DNA from: a virus
Length of the DNA: 64,000 nucleotides
Direction: 5' to 3' (one strand)
Virus record (IMG/VR): IMGVR_UViG_3300031974_002457
Coordinates: 1-64,000 of that record
Made by a program: the position numbers and the translations under genes. The first letter of the stretch is position 1, and each line of letters opens with the position of its first letter. The notes beneath the pieces were generated by a model. That model ran no database searches. It was not told the DNA's origin and worked only from the letters and a program-made list of their open reading frames with translations. This document shows, one piece after another, positions 25,301-36,400 of the stretch.

Positions 25301-28300
25301 TAATGTAGACTGAAAGTTTTGATTAGAATCCATTATAGAATCTATTAACGTAACGTAAGCGTTTACATTTTGTAGAGCATGCTCTAAATAAACTTTACCA
25401 GTATTAGTTTGATCATAGTATGTAAACTCAGCGCCACCTCTATGCATGTGTGTTTTAGAGTTTACAGCGTTTTCTAAAAACTGTAAAACAACACCAAGAG
25501 CTTCTGGATTTTTAGTTAATATTTCATTTATGTTATTCCAAAAGGCGTCAAAGTTTATACCAGCCTGTTTATTATATTCAGGTATTTTTGATTTATTTTT
25601 TTGTATATCTTTTACTGTTTTACCAACGTATGTAGCAAAATCTCTTTTAGGATAATTACCTCTTACAAATTTTATATTATTTAACTTCTCTCTCAAATAT
25701 ATTTTTACTGGTTTATAATTTCTTAAATTAAGACCGTTTACAAATTCACCAGCTGTTAATAAACCTGGGTGGTTTTTTGCAAATACAGGATATATATAAT
25801 TTAAAACACCACTTACATAAGCGTCTACAGCCATAAATCCATCATCTATACTTTTTCTTGAGTTTCCAGTTACATCAGGATATGTATTAAGTAAATCATA
25901 TTTACTAGCTAAGTCTATACTTGTTTTACTAAATTGTATTTCTTGAGTACCAGCTGCTACATCTTGAATAATGTTAGCAGATGCTCCTTGCTCTTTTAGT
26001 TTTTGCCTAACTATGGTGTTTGTTATTAATTTGTCACCTAAATTTAATAAAGCTTTTTGTACTTGTGCTTCGGCTGATCTAGGTGATAGACCTTCAACTG
26101 GATTACCATTTTTATCTATACCAGCTTTTTCTAAAAATTGAGTATCATTTAATTTATCTAAAGCATGTGGGTATAAGTTATCTGCTCTATCTTGTTTAGT
26201 GTAATAAGCGTTTAATAAAGATTTTTGAACACCAGTTGATGTGCCTATTAATTTATCCGATGCAGCCTCTAGAACAGCACCTTTTGGCATAAGTTTTCTA
26301 AATAATGTTTTAGATTCAAATATAAACTTAGATGCTTTTATTAAATCAGCTTTACTAAAGTTGTTAGCTGGTTTTAATTTACTAACTGGTATACCAACAG
26401 CTTCAGCTATAATAGCTTCGCCCTGTCCTTTTACGTTTTTAAAACTTACATTATCAGTATCTATATTATCCAAAGTAACAGTTTCGTTATAAGCTTTTTT
26501 AAACTTAGGTTTAACTATATCTCTAGGATCTATCTTTGTAACTGGTTTGGTCTTTTTTGTTTCTACAGGTTGATCTGCTATTTGTTGAGTTGTATCATCT
26601 ATACTTGTTGTAAACTGACTACCTTCGTCTTTACCTAAAATTCTATCAGCAATTTCAACATATCTTTTAAAACCTGTTTTTGTAGAAAAAGCATTATTTA
26701 AATAACCGGATAATGGTGCAGGTTCTTTACCTTGTAATTGTTGTTTCTTAACATACTCAGGATAACTTCTTATAACATCTAACATACCTCTTTCACCTGT
26801 TTGTATTTCGTCTACAAGTATATCTGCAAACTCAGAATAATTAGGTCTTTGTTCATATCTACGAGCTATACCTTGAGCTGTAGGCCTTAATACATTTAAC
26901 ATTTCAAAAGCACTAAGATCTGTTATACCTTGCTCTCTATATATGTCATTTACTAACTGTGAATCTACAGCATTTAAAGAAAATTGTGCTTCTGAAAGCG
27001 TAGCCTGTTCAGCTGTTATTGGTCCTATTTCATCTAACAAAGCTTGAGATATTTGACCTTCTTTAACACTATCTGTGTACTCTTGCATAAACTTTAACAC
27101 GTCTTCTGCTTTATTAAAATCTATGTTTTTATAACCAAACTTTCTAAGTATGTTTATAATAAATTGTTTTACGTTACCTACAAATCCTTTATCTTTAAAT
27201 AAACTTTTTACTTGCATAGCGGCTGCAGATGTATCACTTGGGTTTAGCATGTCTGACATGACTGTAAGATATTCTTGATGCTGTTTGCCTCTTTTATAAC
27301 CCCTATCCTGCATCCTTTTTATAATAGCTGCATTGATATTATCTGGTAATATTCTTTGCATATCATTCATTAAAGCCTTTTGGTTTTTGACTTTAGAATT
27401 AAGGATGCCGTGTAGCAATTCATGCGCACCAACGTTTAGCTGTAAAGTATTAGCTGCGGCCTCTTTATTTATATATATTACGCCATCTTGAATAAAGCCA
27501 CCTACACGATTTAATTGAGATTTTTGTTTATTTGTTAATTTTATTTTATTGTCTTTTATTGCTTTATTAAAGCCTTTTGTAGTGTTTTCTATTACAGTTT
27601 TTAAACCAAGTTTTTTAGCACCTGTTTCAGCAAATCTAGCGGTTTCCTCTGTTTTTCTTTTTGCAATAGCATCTGCAACTCTTGATCTATCTGCTTCATT
27701 TTGTAAAGTAGCTTTTGACTTTCTACCTTTCCTTGAGTACTTAGAATTTATGTCTTTTATTTGACTTTGTATATCAGCTAATTGAGCTTTAGCAAAAGAT
27801 GAATCCTTACCTATAAATTTTAAAGCTCTTCTTTCTAATTCAAATAAAGCATCTCTATCTGTTTTATTTGTAATTCTTGGATCTATATTTGATTTTAATT
27901 GCGTTTCTTGTTGTATCTTACTTACGTATTGCGCTAGCTCATTGTCATTTTTAATAACAATATCCATAGCTGTTATCTCCTCGTTTGTAGCTGTATCAAT
28001 AATATCTTGCATTTGTTGAGGCGTAACATCTTTACCATCGATAGAATATTTAGTGCCTTTTCTAACGTTTGATAATAAACTCACAGCTCCAGTAACAGGA
28101 GCACCACCTAGTCCTATAACGCCTTCGTTAATTATTTCACCAGCATCTAGTTCTTTACCTTGTATTGTTAAACCAACAGCTTCACCAGTCATACCACCAA
28201 CAACTTCTGACGCGCCAACTACACCACTTGCTTTTATAGTACTAGCTTTTGGTATAAACCTTGAGCTTCTAACTACAGCTGTTTTTGCAGAGCTTGATAT

Positions 28301-29377
28301 TATTTTTGAAGCGCCAGCACCTCCAGCAAGAGTAAATACAGATTCAATAACACCTATACCTATACCTCTTGCGGCAGCTTGGTTACGTGCTTTATCATAA
28401 AAATCTTCATCTTGAAATAATACTCTTAAATTCTGTACATTTCTTGCTAAACCTCTTTCTGCTAGCTCTTCATCTAACGACTGTTTAAAACTCATTAAAG
28501 CATCGTTATAAGCATTAATACCTCCCCAAATACCAGCAACTCCACCAACAGTAGCCCCTTTTGGTCCACCAACTAAAAAACCACCTGCAGCACCACCAGC
28601 TCCAGCACCAAGACCAGCTTTAACACTTTCAAGGTTAATCATACCTCCCATACTAGCTAAAAATTGTTCTGTCATGAAAGAAGCACCACCAGTAGCTGAC
28701 GTTGCTCTCATCCAAGCAACAACACCATTTGTGCCTTTTTGTTTTTCTTCTTCATATACTTTTTGCCAAAGCTTAGTTGCTCTACTAGGCCCACCATTTT
28801 CTTCTAGTTCTTCTGCTGCAGCTATAAATTTAGCTATATCTTCATCTGTCACACCTTCAGGATTAAACTTCATAACATTAGCTATATCATCAGCTGAAAA
28901 AGCTCTATATTTACCCTGATAGTATCCACCCACAACAGCATCAACAAAACCATCCCAAGAACTAGCATAGTCACTTTCTATAGTGTTATTAGTATAAGAT
29001 CCATCAGCTGCATAATCACCATAATACTCAGGTGCTTCTGTAAAGAACTGCTCATTAAAAGCATCATAGCCTTTAGTGTATATTCTTTGCTCTTCTAAAT
29101 AATTATGTAATTTTTGTCTACTTCCTTCGTCGTGAAATTGTTCTGTGAATTTATCAAACGGTTTAGTGTATATACCGTTTTCAACTAAATGTTTGTATAG
29201 TTTAGGTAGGCTTTTTTTAGTTTTTTCAAGATGTAATCTTCTTTCTTGTTCTGCTATCCTTTCTTGTTCTTCAAGATACTTATCGTAATCGTCTTGTGCT
29301 TCTTGATGTTTATCAGTAATGTTGTAGCTAGCGCCAGCAATGTTATACTGGCTAGTCATAAACTTAGCATCACTCAT
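22373..29377 (-). CDS. Giant polyvalent ejected protein with zincin and HAD domains
   Basis: A 2,334-residue protein, the largest in the window. It has a charged helical N-terminus, a Gly/Ala-rich hydrophobic stretch (GLGAGAGGAAGGFLVGG), a zincin-like HELLHG at 652-657, a HAD phosphatase domain with FDFDDT at 1480-1485 (D1481, D1483, T1485) plus LTARPQ and FADDAY, and a C-terminal part like large-polyvalent-protein-associated domains. QFS[L/K] occurs at 798, 1148 and 1666, near likely domain borders. Position after the gp14-like gene suggests an internal protein ejected into the cell; processing is inferred. Confidence 0.78.
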   Translation of the reverse strand: MSDAKFMTSQYNIAGASYNITDKHQEAQDDYDKYLEEQERIAEQERRLHLEKTKKSLPKLYKHLVENGIYTKPFDKFTEQFHDEGSRQKLHNYLEEQRIYTKGYDAFNEQFFTEAPEYYGDYAADGSYTNNTIESDYASSWDGFVDAVVGGYYQGKYRAFSADDIANVMKFNPEGVTDEDIAKFIAAAEELEENGGPSRATKLWQKVYEEEKQKGTNGVVAWMRATSATGGASFMTEQFLASMGGMINLESVKAGLGAGAGGAAGGFLVGGPKGATVGGVAGIWGGINAYNDALMSFKQSLDEELAERGLARNVQNLRVLFQDEDFYDKARNQAAARGIGIGVIESVFTLAGGAGASKIISSSAKTAVVRSSRFIPKASTIKASGVVGASEVVGGMTGEAVGLTIQGKELDAGEIINEGVIGLGGAPVTGAVSLLSNVRKGTKYSIDGKDVTPQQMQDIIDTATNEEITAMDIVIKNDNELAQYVSKIQQETQLKSNIDPRITNKTDRDALFELERRALKFIGKDSSFAKAQLADIQSQIKDINSKYSRKGRKSKATLQNEADRSRVADAIAKRKTEETARFAETGAKKLGLKTVIENTTKGFNKAIKDNKIKLTNKQKSQLNRVGGFIQDGVIYINKEAAANTLQLNVGAHELLHGILNSKVKNQKALMNDMQRILPDNINAAIIKRMQDRGYKRGKQHQEYLTVMSDMLNPSDTSAAAMQVKSLFKDKGFVGNVKQFIINILRKFGYKNIDFNKAEDVLKFMQEYTDSVKEGQISQALLDEIGPITAEQATLSEAQFSLNAVDSQLVNDIYREQGITDLSAFEMLNVLRPTAQGIARRYEQRPNYSEFADILVDEIQTGERGMLDVIRSYPEYVKKQQLQGKEPAPLSGYLNNAFSTKTGFKRYVEIADRILGKDEGSQFTTSIDDTTQQIADQPVETKKTKPVTKIDPRDIVKPKFKKAYNETVTLDNIDTDNVSFKNVKGQGEAIIAEAVGIPVSKLKPANNFSKADLIKASKFIFESKTLFRKLMPKGAVLEAASDKLIGTSTGVQKSLLNAYYTKQDRADNLYPHALDKLNDTQFLEKAGIDKNGNPVEGLSPRSAEAQVQKALLNLGDKLITNTIVRQKLKEQGASANIIQDVAAGTQEIQFSKTSIDLASKYDLLNTYPDVTGNSRKSIDDGFMAVDAYVSGVLNYIYPVFAKNHPGLLTAGEFVNGLNLRNYKPVKIYLREKLNNIKFVRGNYPKRDFATYVGKTVKDIQKNKSKIPEYNKQAGINFDAFWNNINEILTKNPEALGVVLQFLENAVNSKTHMHRGGAEFTYYDQTNTGKVYLEHALQNVNAYVTLIDSIMDSNQNFQSTLAALKNNYKLIGISYADNKKLDQSDLKNNMDLTGEWNVFDNNWFERYFNETMAALGFVGTENLINAETGKSFLEDFNINNQGLKISSQLQLSINEVNKNSKILEAKQQGRLKNKPEKGISVFDFDDTLAQTNSQVIVNNPPYIVAGKQYGYETWADGKVKLTSEATTKINATEFAKDAEGFESIGATFDFSEFNKVIDGKKGPLFELALRRQDKFTSKDIFVLTARPQEAAYAIHAFLKGIGLEIPIENITGLENGTPQAKADWIIDKAAEGYNNFYFADDAYKNVKAVQDVLNQIDVKSDVQQAKIQFSLSEGFNNILEQTKGIEAQKVFSDAAAKSRGRGADKFTFFLPPSAEDFVGLIYSFLGKGKQGETQLKFFEDNLIKPFTRGIQEINSAKEAYAKNYRELGKFYPQVKKLLSRKTAYNDFTYDAAIRVYLWDKLNYKIPGISKTDQKRLSEIVAADADLKSYAEVLNNITGKKNFPEPSENWVIGTIVSDINDITQRVGRKKYLGDFIENKNEIFSKDNLNKIQATYGDDFRSALEDILYRMENGTNRQSGNNKLTNSFLNWVNNSVGAIMFFNFRSATLQTISLFNFINWSDNNPVKFGKAILNTKQYAKDFATIFNSDMLKQRRRGLQTDVNEAEIAQAMNTSNNKPAAILRYLLQKGFIPTQMADSFAIASGGATFYRNRLNTYLKQGLTQEQAETKAFEDFAEASEKAQQSARPDMISQQQASPLGRLILAFQNTPMQYMRLTKKAFLDLKNKRGDWKTNVSKIAYYAAIQNLIFATLSNAMFGILFDDEEEVNWDNKKTRVVNNMTDTVLRGSGVYGAIVSTIKNMIMRFSYEANKGRNPDYTYVMIEGLNLSPPVGSKARKLYNALQSYKFDADEMKDAGFSLDNPGLLAIGNVLSATANIPLDRAVMILNNIKEASDSENEAWQRIAMTLGWNTWDVGIDPYESKTTQQKKSRKRVQRVKKN

Positions 29378-29388
29378 ATTTTTTTTGT

Positions 29389-30657
29389 TTAAAAGTTATC
29401 AGCAGCACCAACGTTTGAATTAGTTTGCTCGTTTGTTTCTTCTGTATTCTCTTCTTGTGTAAGCTGTGGCCAATATATAGGATCAATTTTAGCATATCTT
29501 AAAATATCAAGAAAAGATTTTGGATCGCCAAGATCTATAATTTTACCGTCTATATAGAATACACCATCGTCTTCCTGTATTTCGATGTTTGTAGGTAAAT
29601 AAAGCTCTATGTCATTTATATTTTTATTATTAAACGCATCAATAAGTTTATTTACTTTGTTTTGATTTTTAATATCTGTAGCTGTAGGTTTGTTTGTTCT
29701 ACTAGTTGTTCTTGTGTTTGTTGATTTAGGCCTTTTACTAACACCAGTTTGTGATTGTTTAATTAACACTTTCATAAAATTATCTACAGTAGCATCTCTA
29801 AGTTGATCAAAACCTATAGATCCGTTTCTAAAACCTTCTATCATTTTCTGCATTATAGGATCTTCAGCCATAACTATATCACCAACTAATCCGTCATATA
29901 ACATAGACATAATAGTATTTTTACCTCCTTGATCTATTAATCTTTTTAAAGTATTTTGATATTGATGGTACATTATACTATCAGGAGTTAAAGTAACACC
30001 ACTTTTATAACCATTTTGATAAACTTGACTACCCATGGTCATCATTTTTTCTGCGGTTTCATAGTCTTTAATACCATAATCAGGTAAATCGTTTAAAGAT
30101 ATTTTACCATCTTCACCTATAAAAAATAAATTACCAGTGTCGTCTATTTCTAACTCATATTCTTCGTTAAATATACCTCTAAGTAAATTTACACTTTCTT
30201 GATTTTCGCCATATAATGATATTGTTTGACCCTCTATATCATCTATAATTTCTTTTTTGTTTTGGCCATAAAGCTTAAATTGTTTATCTAGATTTTCAAA
30301 AGCAGATTTTACATTATTCATTTTGCTTACAGTTTGCATATAATCGTCTGATCCAACAACTAACTCATCAAGTATATTAGCAGCTCTAACGTATTCATTT
30401 TTTTGTTTAGATAAATAATTAGATAATGTATTTCTGTATTTATCTGGTATTTGTGACAAATCAATATCAGCAGGTAATTGCTTTAAATAATTTCTTAGCT
30501 TCTGCTCATATAAATTTTTAACAGACTTAGTTTTATTTTTAGAAGCAATACCATTAGCATATGCCTCTTGATAACCAGCATCAAAAGCGTTTGTTGCGTT
30601 TACAAATCTACGTGTTCCATATATCGCGCTGTAATCTACATTTGTATATCTAGCCAT
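29389..30657 (-). CDS. Probable internal virion (ejection) protein
   Basis: A 422-residue protein when started at MARYTNVDYSAIY (30657); an upstream in-frame start at 30690 would run into the previous gene. It is mostly helical, without Cys, with a Thr/Arg-rich linker (KRPKSTNTRTTSRT) and an acidic Thr/Glu/Asn tail. It lies between the gp14-like protein and the giant protein, as ejection proteins do in T7-like podoviruses. No family recognised. Confidence 0.6.
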   Translation of the reverse strand: MARYTNVDYSAIYGTRRFVNATNAFDAGYQEAYANGIASKNKTKSVKNLYEQKLRNYLKQLPADIDLSQIPDKYRNTLSNYLSKQKNEYVRAANILDELVVGSDDYMQTVSKMNNVKSAFENLDKQFKLYGQNKKEIIDDIEGQTISLYGENQESVNLLRGIFNEEYELEIDDTGNLFFIGEDGKISLNDLPDYGIKDYETAEKMMTMGSQVYQNGYKSGVTLTPDSIMYHQYQNTLKRLIDQGGKNTIMSMLYDGLVGDIVMAEDPIMQKMIEGFRNGSIGFDQLRDATVDNFMKVLIKQSQTGVSKRPKSTNTRTTSRTNKPTATDIKNQNKVNKLIDAFNNKNINDIELYLPTNIEIQEDDGVFYIDGKIIDLGDPKSFLDILRYAKIDPIYWPQLTQEENTEETNEQTNSNVGAADNF

Positions 30658-30667
30658 AATTTTTATT

Positions 30668-31297
30668 TTATAAAGGAGTAGTACCTCCAAGAAGTGAACC
30701 AGCCATATCGCCTACACCTGATATAGCCATATTATCATGCATAGCTTTTTCAGCTTGTGCTTTTTGAAGATCTTGACCTGTTAAATTCATCATACTTTCT
30801 ATTTTAGAAAACTCAGCTTGTCTTTGCATTATATCACCTTGTATTTTTGAATCTTGTATTCTACCAGCTTCACCCATAGCAAGTCTTTGATTAGCTTGTT
30901 CTTGCTGACCAATACTAGCAGCCGCTTGTTGAGCGTTTTGTGATTGTTGCTGTGACATAGCTTGAGCTAAAGCAGCAATACCAGAACCACCAGCCGCAGC
31001 ACCAAATTGATCCATCATATTAGCTTGTGACTGCATTTGCTGTTGTTTTATCATATCAGCTTGCTGTGTATTAACTGTAGCATCCTCATATACGTTTTCC
31101 ATAGTAGCATATGGATTAGAGGTGTCCATGTTTTCAAATCTTTGTTTTTGCATATCATATGCGCCTTGAGCTCTAGCTAAAGCTCTTTTTCTTTTACCTC
31201 CACCTATTAAACCTATCGCAGCTTTTGCAAGCCCAGGGGCTACTGCCGCGGCTATAGGCGCCAATTTTAAGGGTGATTCTCCTTGATATTTTTTCAT
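30668..31297 (-). CDS. gp14-like ejection protein with SPLK motif
   Basis: A 209-residue, Gln/Ala/Met-rich helical protein (MQSQANMMDQFGAAAGGSG, QQQSQNAQQAAASIGQQEQ) with a hydrophobic N-terminal segment (APIAAAVAPGLAKAAIGLIG). This composition is typical of T7 gp14-type internal proteins that form a channel on ejection. Its N-terminus is MKKYQGESPLKLAP, carrying the SPxK motif found in several other late proteins. Confidence 0.68.
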   Translation of the reverse strand: MKKYQGESPLKLAPIAAAVAPGLAKAAIGLIGGGKRKRALARAQGAYDMQKQRFENMDTSNPYATMENVYEDATVNTQQADMIKQQQMQSQANMMDQFGAAAGGSGIAALAQAMSQQQSQNAQQAAASIGQQEQANQRLAMGEAGRIQDSKIQGDIMQRQAEFSKIESMMNLTGQDLQKAQAEKAMHDNMAISGVGDMAGSLLGGTTPL

Positions 31298-31325
31298 TAT
31301 AAGTTATTTATATTATTATTACACA

Positions 31326-31694
31326 TTATTTGCTAGATTCAAATATTTCTGAACCAGCGCTATATAATTCTGCTTTATCTGTAGAGTTATTAGTAAACTC
31401 AACCTCGGCATAATAACCGAGTAAACTAGCCATATTGGCTCTATTATCTTTACTAAACAAAAAGAAGCTAGTACCTGTTGGTAAAGCTGTACTGTTTTGT
31501 ATATCAGCAACTATTGTATTAGTTGCGTAGTTTACAGTTGTTATTTCTCCAACCTCTATTATACCATCATTGTTAAACGGTATTACGTCACCACCTTGTA
31601 ATGTATCGTTAGTTGGATTAACATAATGTAATGTATCTCCTAATTGTACTGATTCGTTTAAATCGAAACTAAATGTTACTGTTATATTTGGCAT
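31326..31694 (-). CDS. Small beta-rich virion protein, unknown
   Basis: A 122-residue protein with alternating strands (ITVTFSFDLNESVQLGD, GEITTVNYATNTIVADI) and a C-terminal YYAEVEFTNNSTDKAELY segment. It is located among tail genes and is likely a minor structural protein. No family recognised. Confidence 0.6.
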   Translation of the reverse strand: MPNITVTFSFDLNESVQLGDTLHYVNPTNDTLQGGDVIPFNNDGIIEVGEITTVNYATNTIVADIQNSTALPTGTSFFLFSKDNRANMASLLGYYAEVEFTNNSTDKAELYSAGSEIFESSK

Positions 31695-31704
31695 CTTATA
31701 TATT

Positions 31705-33486
31705 TTAGCATGTTATACCATTTTGTTCATTTTCAGCATCAACTCTGCTATTGTAATACGTGTCATCTAGCGAATATGCTGTGGCACTAAATGTAGTTGT
31801 TGATCCTTTTACTTGACCTACCATTTCAGTACTACTACAACCACCAGCTATAGAAACTAATCTTATCCATTTGTTTTCTATATTAGCAAAATTTAAACAA
31901 GTTACAGCTGTGCTACCACCACTACACCCAGTCGTTAAATGAACATAATGTTGTCCACTTAGGAAACCTCCTGAATTATATATATCAACTTTATAAGCTA
32001 ATATAGTTCCACCACCACCACCACTACCACTAGGTAGATCACAAAAGTCATCAACATCAAAATTTATTACAGTATCAGCTGTACCCATTTGATTTGTATA
32101 CCAATTAGTACCTGTTATTGTTAGTAAATGGTGATTGTTTCCACCTCTTGTGGCAGTTATTGTACCAGCGTTTGTACTTGCTCTAGTTATGTCATTAGGC
32201 GTTATAGTGAAATCGTTACTATCTAAAATTATTGAAGTAGCCGAACCATTTGGTGATTTAAACTGAAATGATTCGTTGTCCTCGATACTTACAGTAAAAT
32301 TAAATTCAGAATTCGTTTCTGATCCATCTAATTCAATACCCGCTTGATTATACGTTGCATTGACCCCATTACTTTGATTTATAGTAGTTCCAACATAATT
32401 AGTATAAGCTACAGTTTTACTTGTAAATGTACCTCTTGATACGGATGTAGCATCAACGGTAATGCTTTTAAAACCTTTTCTATCTATTGTAAAAGGGTTT
32501 GGTTGTGAGCTGTTTAAACTCAACGTTGTTGGTGACACAGCTGCTATTGTAAACGTATATGTTACATCAGCTGTAACAACAGGTAAATCAATTAACGTGC
32601 TTTGTTGACCATTACTAGCTATTGTTAACGTGCCAGAGTTTGTGCTAGCACTAGTAAAATCTTTTGTGCTAAAATCATAAGTGTGACTATCACCAGTTCT
32701 TGTTATGTTTATAGTATATGTAGCTCCAACAGCACCATAAACTATAAGACCTCTTTTAGTTAAAGCATATGGAGCGTCTTCAGTGTTTATAGAATATGCT
32801 GTTATATTGTTTGGTGGAGCGGGAACAGTTTTAACATCGTTTGCTGTTATAAAAATCGTATCGCTTGTATCAGTCTCTAAAGGTATTATACCGTCTACAT
32901 CAAAAACAACGCTATTTAAATTATTATCATTATCATATCCTAGTGTTTTTGTTACAGAATAATTATTAACATCGCCTACAGATATTTTAAGTGAAGGTTC
33001 TGTTGCAAAATAATAACCAGCACTAGTGGTTACGGTTTGAGAAAATAAATCTACAGTTGTACCAGTTGATCCCGTACCAGAATAAGCAACATTGGATACA
33101 GCACCACTTAAAGGCGTCATGTTAGCACTTGCTGCAGTAACGCTATATCTACCAGATAAAGTTTTAGGCACGTCTTTTTCTAATATAGCTTTACCATCAA
33201 TGTCTATTGTTATTGTTTGATTTGTAGTACCTGGGTTAAATGAATCATCAAGATCTACAGTAACTAAAATAGTATTATCTTCAGCATAAGCAACACCACT
33301 ATCAGACAATGTAATACTAGTAACACCTGTTAAAGTGCCACTGTTATTGGTAAATAACGAAGCTGCAACTCTATAACCAGTGTTTGGTGTTATAGTTAAT
33401 ACTTGATTAGCAACTCCACTACCTAATGCTTGTGATGGTGTTACCAAAACAGATGATGAATTTATAGTACAATTAGTTAATGCCAT
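31705..33486 (-). CDS. Beta-rich tail or surface protein with repeated domains
   Basis: A 593-residue Ser/Thr/Asn/Gly-rich protein with recurrent patterns (LTITPNTGYRV, DFTSASTNSGTLTI, DITRASTNAGTITAT) and repeated strands, suggesting several immunoglobulin-like or similar beta domains. The C-terminal part holds a Gly run and several Cys (TTGCSGGSTAVTC, SIAGGCSSTEMV). It is probably a host-range or tail-tip protein. It shares a TAATG junction with the large tail protein. Confidence 0.6.
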   Translation of the reverse strand: MALTNCTINSSSVLVTPSQALGSGVANQVLTITPNTGYRVAASLFTNNSGTLTGVTSITLSDSGVAYAEDNTILVTVDLDDSFNPGTTNQTITIDIDGKAILEKDVPKTLSGRYSVTAASANMTPLSGAVSNVAYSGTGSTGTTVDLFSQTVTTSAGYYFATEPSLKISVGDVNNYSVTKTLGYDNDNNLNSVVFDVDGIIPLETDTSDTIFITANDVKTVPAPPNNITAYSINTEDAPYALTKRGLIVYGAVGATYTINITRTGDSHTYDFSTKDFTSASTNSGTLTIASNGQQSTLIDLPVVTADVTYTFTIAAVSPTTLSLNSSQPNPFTIDRKGFKSITVDATSVSRGTFTSKTVAYTNYVGTTINQSNGVNATYNQAGIELDGSETNSEFNFTVSIEDNESFQFKSPNGSATSIILDSNDFTITPNDITRASTNAGTITATRGGNNHHLLTITGTNWYTNQMGTADTVINFDVDDFCDLPSGSGGGGGTILAYKVDIYNSGGFLSGQHYVHLTTGCSGGSTAVTCLNFANIENKWIRLVSIAGGCSSTEMVGQVKGSTTTFSATAYSLDDTYYNSRVDAENEQNGITC

Positions 33487-36400
33487 TAGTCGTTGTTTTC
33501 GTTTACTGTTATTGTTACACCGTAAGAATAATCATTACTAGCTGCTACAGATGCGTTACCTAATCCTTGAACACTAAATTCGCTAGTATCTATATTAGTT
33601 GATGTTGGTGCAGTTCCTTTTATAAAATTAAACCACTTACCTTCTTTTTCTTCAAAATTTAATACCTGTCCACTTTGCTTATCAGATTCTATAGAATTTG
33701 ACCACCAACCTGCTTTTTCAAATTTATTTGGAAAATAGTTGTCTGTATCAGCGCTACCGCTATTATCTTGAAATATTCTAGCTTGTGATCCTTCGTAATT
33801 TAATGTCTTAAATTGTTTAACAGAACCAGGAGCATCGTTGAATATAAACTTAATACTTGAATTATATTGAGTGCCATAAAAACTGTTTCTTGTTTGATTA
33901 TCGTGAGACCAAAGTTGACCATCTTTAAATGTGTAATATATATTATTTAAACTAACACCTTCTTCTTGTAAAAAGCTTTTTCTACTCGTCCAAGCGTTTG
34001 TATCTTCTTTAAAACTAACAGTATCAAAGTTTAAAGTAACATTATATTCTTTTTTATAAGTATCATAGCTACCTATCACAGTCGTAGAAGCCGCTAGATG
34101 GTCCTTAAAGTAATCTTCTAGTCCATAACGTGATATAGGCTCAAGTCCATCAGCAGAGAGCCTTAGAATCACTCCTCTGGCTTTGTCTGAAAAATACGCT
34201 CTATAGCCATATTGCGTATAAGACTCAGGGTTTTTACTAATACCAAACTCACCTGTGTAAGGATTTGGTGTTCCTAATACGTTTGATGATACTGAAACTT
34301 GTTTACTACCATCAGCTGTAAATAATATATCTTTATTTGTAGGTATTTTAAAACATTTATCTTCACATAAAACATCTAAACCTCCGTGTCTATGTCTCAT
34401 TAATTGTATTGAGCCATAAACAGGATTTATTGATTTAGTTATTTGATCTGCTTGTATAAATTGATTAGTATTATTAGTACCACTAGTAGAGTTGTATAAA
34501 CCAGAAAATATAACCTGGTTTGATTTTCTTTCTTCTGCATAAGGTATATCTAATACTGTACTAGCTTTTATACCTTTTGTTATTTGAGCAGCGTTAAAAT
34601 CATCTCTAATTCTATTTGACTCAACACCATTACCAAAACTAAAACAGTTAGAATAATCTAACGTTTGTTCATTACCATGTACACTATCATCGTATGCTTG
34701 GCTTGCTTCATAAAAAAGATTTAAATCAGCAACTTCTTTTGGTTCTGTTTCAAATATAGCTGGATTATTACTAGTAAAACCATCACCGTCAATATATGTA
34801 TTTACAAATTCCATTCGAGTAGCTGTAGCTTTAGTTGTATGGCCATTATCTCCTGGTGCCCAATCTATAGCTTTATCTAATTTTAAAGTCCAGCATATCA
34901 TTCTTTCACTACCATATCTACCTTTTCTATTATTACCACCTCTTCTATAAGGTATCCAATGTGTTCTTCTATATGATTTTATAGTATATATAGTTTGATC
35001 TGGATCATCTTCAAATCTAAACTTTGAATTTCTTTGTTGAAAAAATCCTACAATTTTTCTATATTGTGGTTTAAAATCTCTTTCAAATCTATACCAAAAA
35101 GGCTCTCCATTTCTCCAAGCGTCTCTATCATCTCCACCCCACCAATGATAAGCTATTTCTATTATATCACTACCTGAAACAACGCCATTACCAGCTGTAC
35201 TTATAGCCGTATCTGGGTTTGAAAATTGACCTCTAATATGACCACCACCAGAAGCTGACGTGTCAAAACTACCACCAGCATCTGATATTCTGTATAAGCC
35301 AGATTGTTTATTTATAAACCACTCCGCTTGTCTGCTATTTTCATTACTACCCGGATAAGTACCTTTTTCTGCACCTTGCCAAAAACTTTGAGAAGAACCA
35401 TAGTTAGCTAGATCATATGTTTGTATTGAGGCGGCTATTTTATAATCATCTATATTTTCTTGCCTTAATATATTTTCTTCAAGAACACCATCTCTTTCTA
35501 TTTTAGCAAAAAACCTACCTTCAAACTCAGGTTTTAATTTTATTTGCTTTTGCGCTATTTCCATTGAAACACTATCATCACTTTGTAAATAAGCAGAAGC
35601 ATCGCTGTTTCTAGCAAATCTCACGTCATCTTCCTCAAATTTTTCTTCTATTTCAACTCTATAATAAGCTGTAGCTGAATTACCTGTGTCAAAATACTGT
35701 ATATTAGCTATGTCATACCACTGCGATATACCACCATTACCTATAATTCTTAGTACTAAATCTGATAGTTGATGTACTGGTATTTGATATACGTTGCTAT
35801 CATTATCATTAGGACTACCACCACCAAAAACTTTTTCCCATGTAGATTTTAAAACAGAAACGTGACCAAAGTCTGCTTCTGGAAAATGACCATCGCCTTT
35901 AAATATATTTGTCCCAGAAGTGTCTGTGTTTGCTGATGATAAAACACCTTTCGAAACTTTGTCTTCTTTTAAAAATGTAGGCGCTTCGTTTGAAACTGCA
36001 ATTACTTTATATCTAGCTTCGTCAGCAACAAAATCATTAGCATCGTGTCTCTTTTTTAATATTAAGAAACTTTCATCTGTTATTTTATTTCTTTCAGACG
36101 ATGCAAAAGCTATCCACACATTACCATCTTCAGCTTCATAATGTCTATCCATAGCCAAATTATAATACTCATCAGATGATTCTTTTATATAGTATTTATA
36201 TGATTCAGCCCAATGTGGTATTGCGCTTGTTATTCTTACTTTTATAACATTGTAATTTATAGCAGCAGATTTATCTAACGTAAATGAACCAGACGGATCT
36301 GTAAATACAGGTGTTTCTCTACCGTACTTATCTCTATAAACTACACCAACTTGATATGTTCTTATAGATTTTATAGATGGTTTTGGTTCAGCTGGAACAA

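Noticed and set aside
28053-28400. Pro/Ala-rich plus-strand ORF opposite the giant protein
   Set aside because: A shadow of the Gly/Ala-rich hydrophobic stretch; no start signal and no match to neighbouring gene layout.
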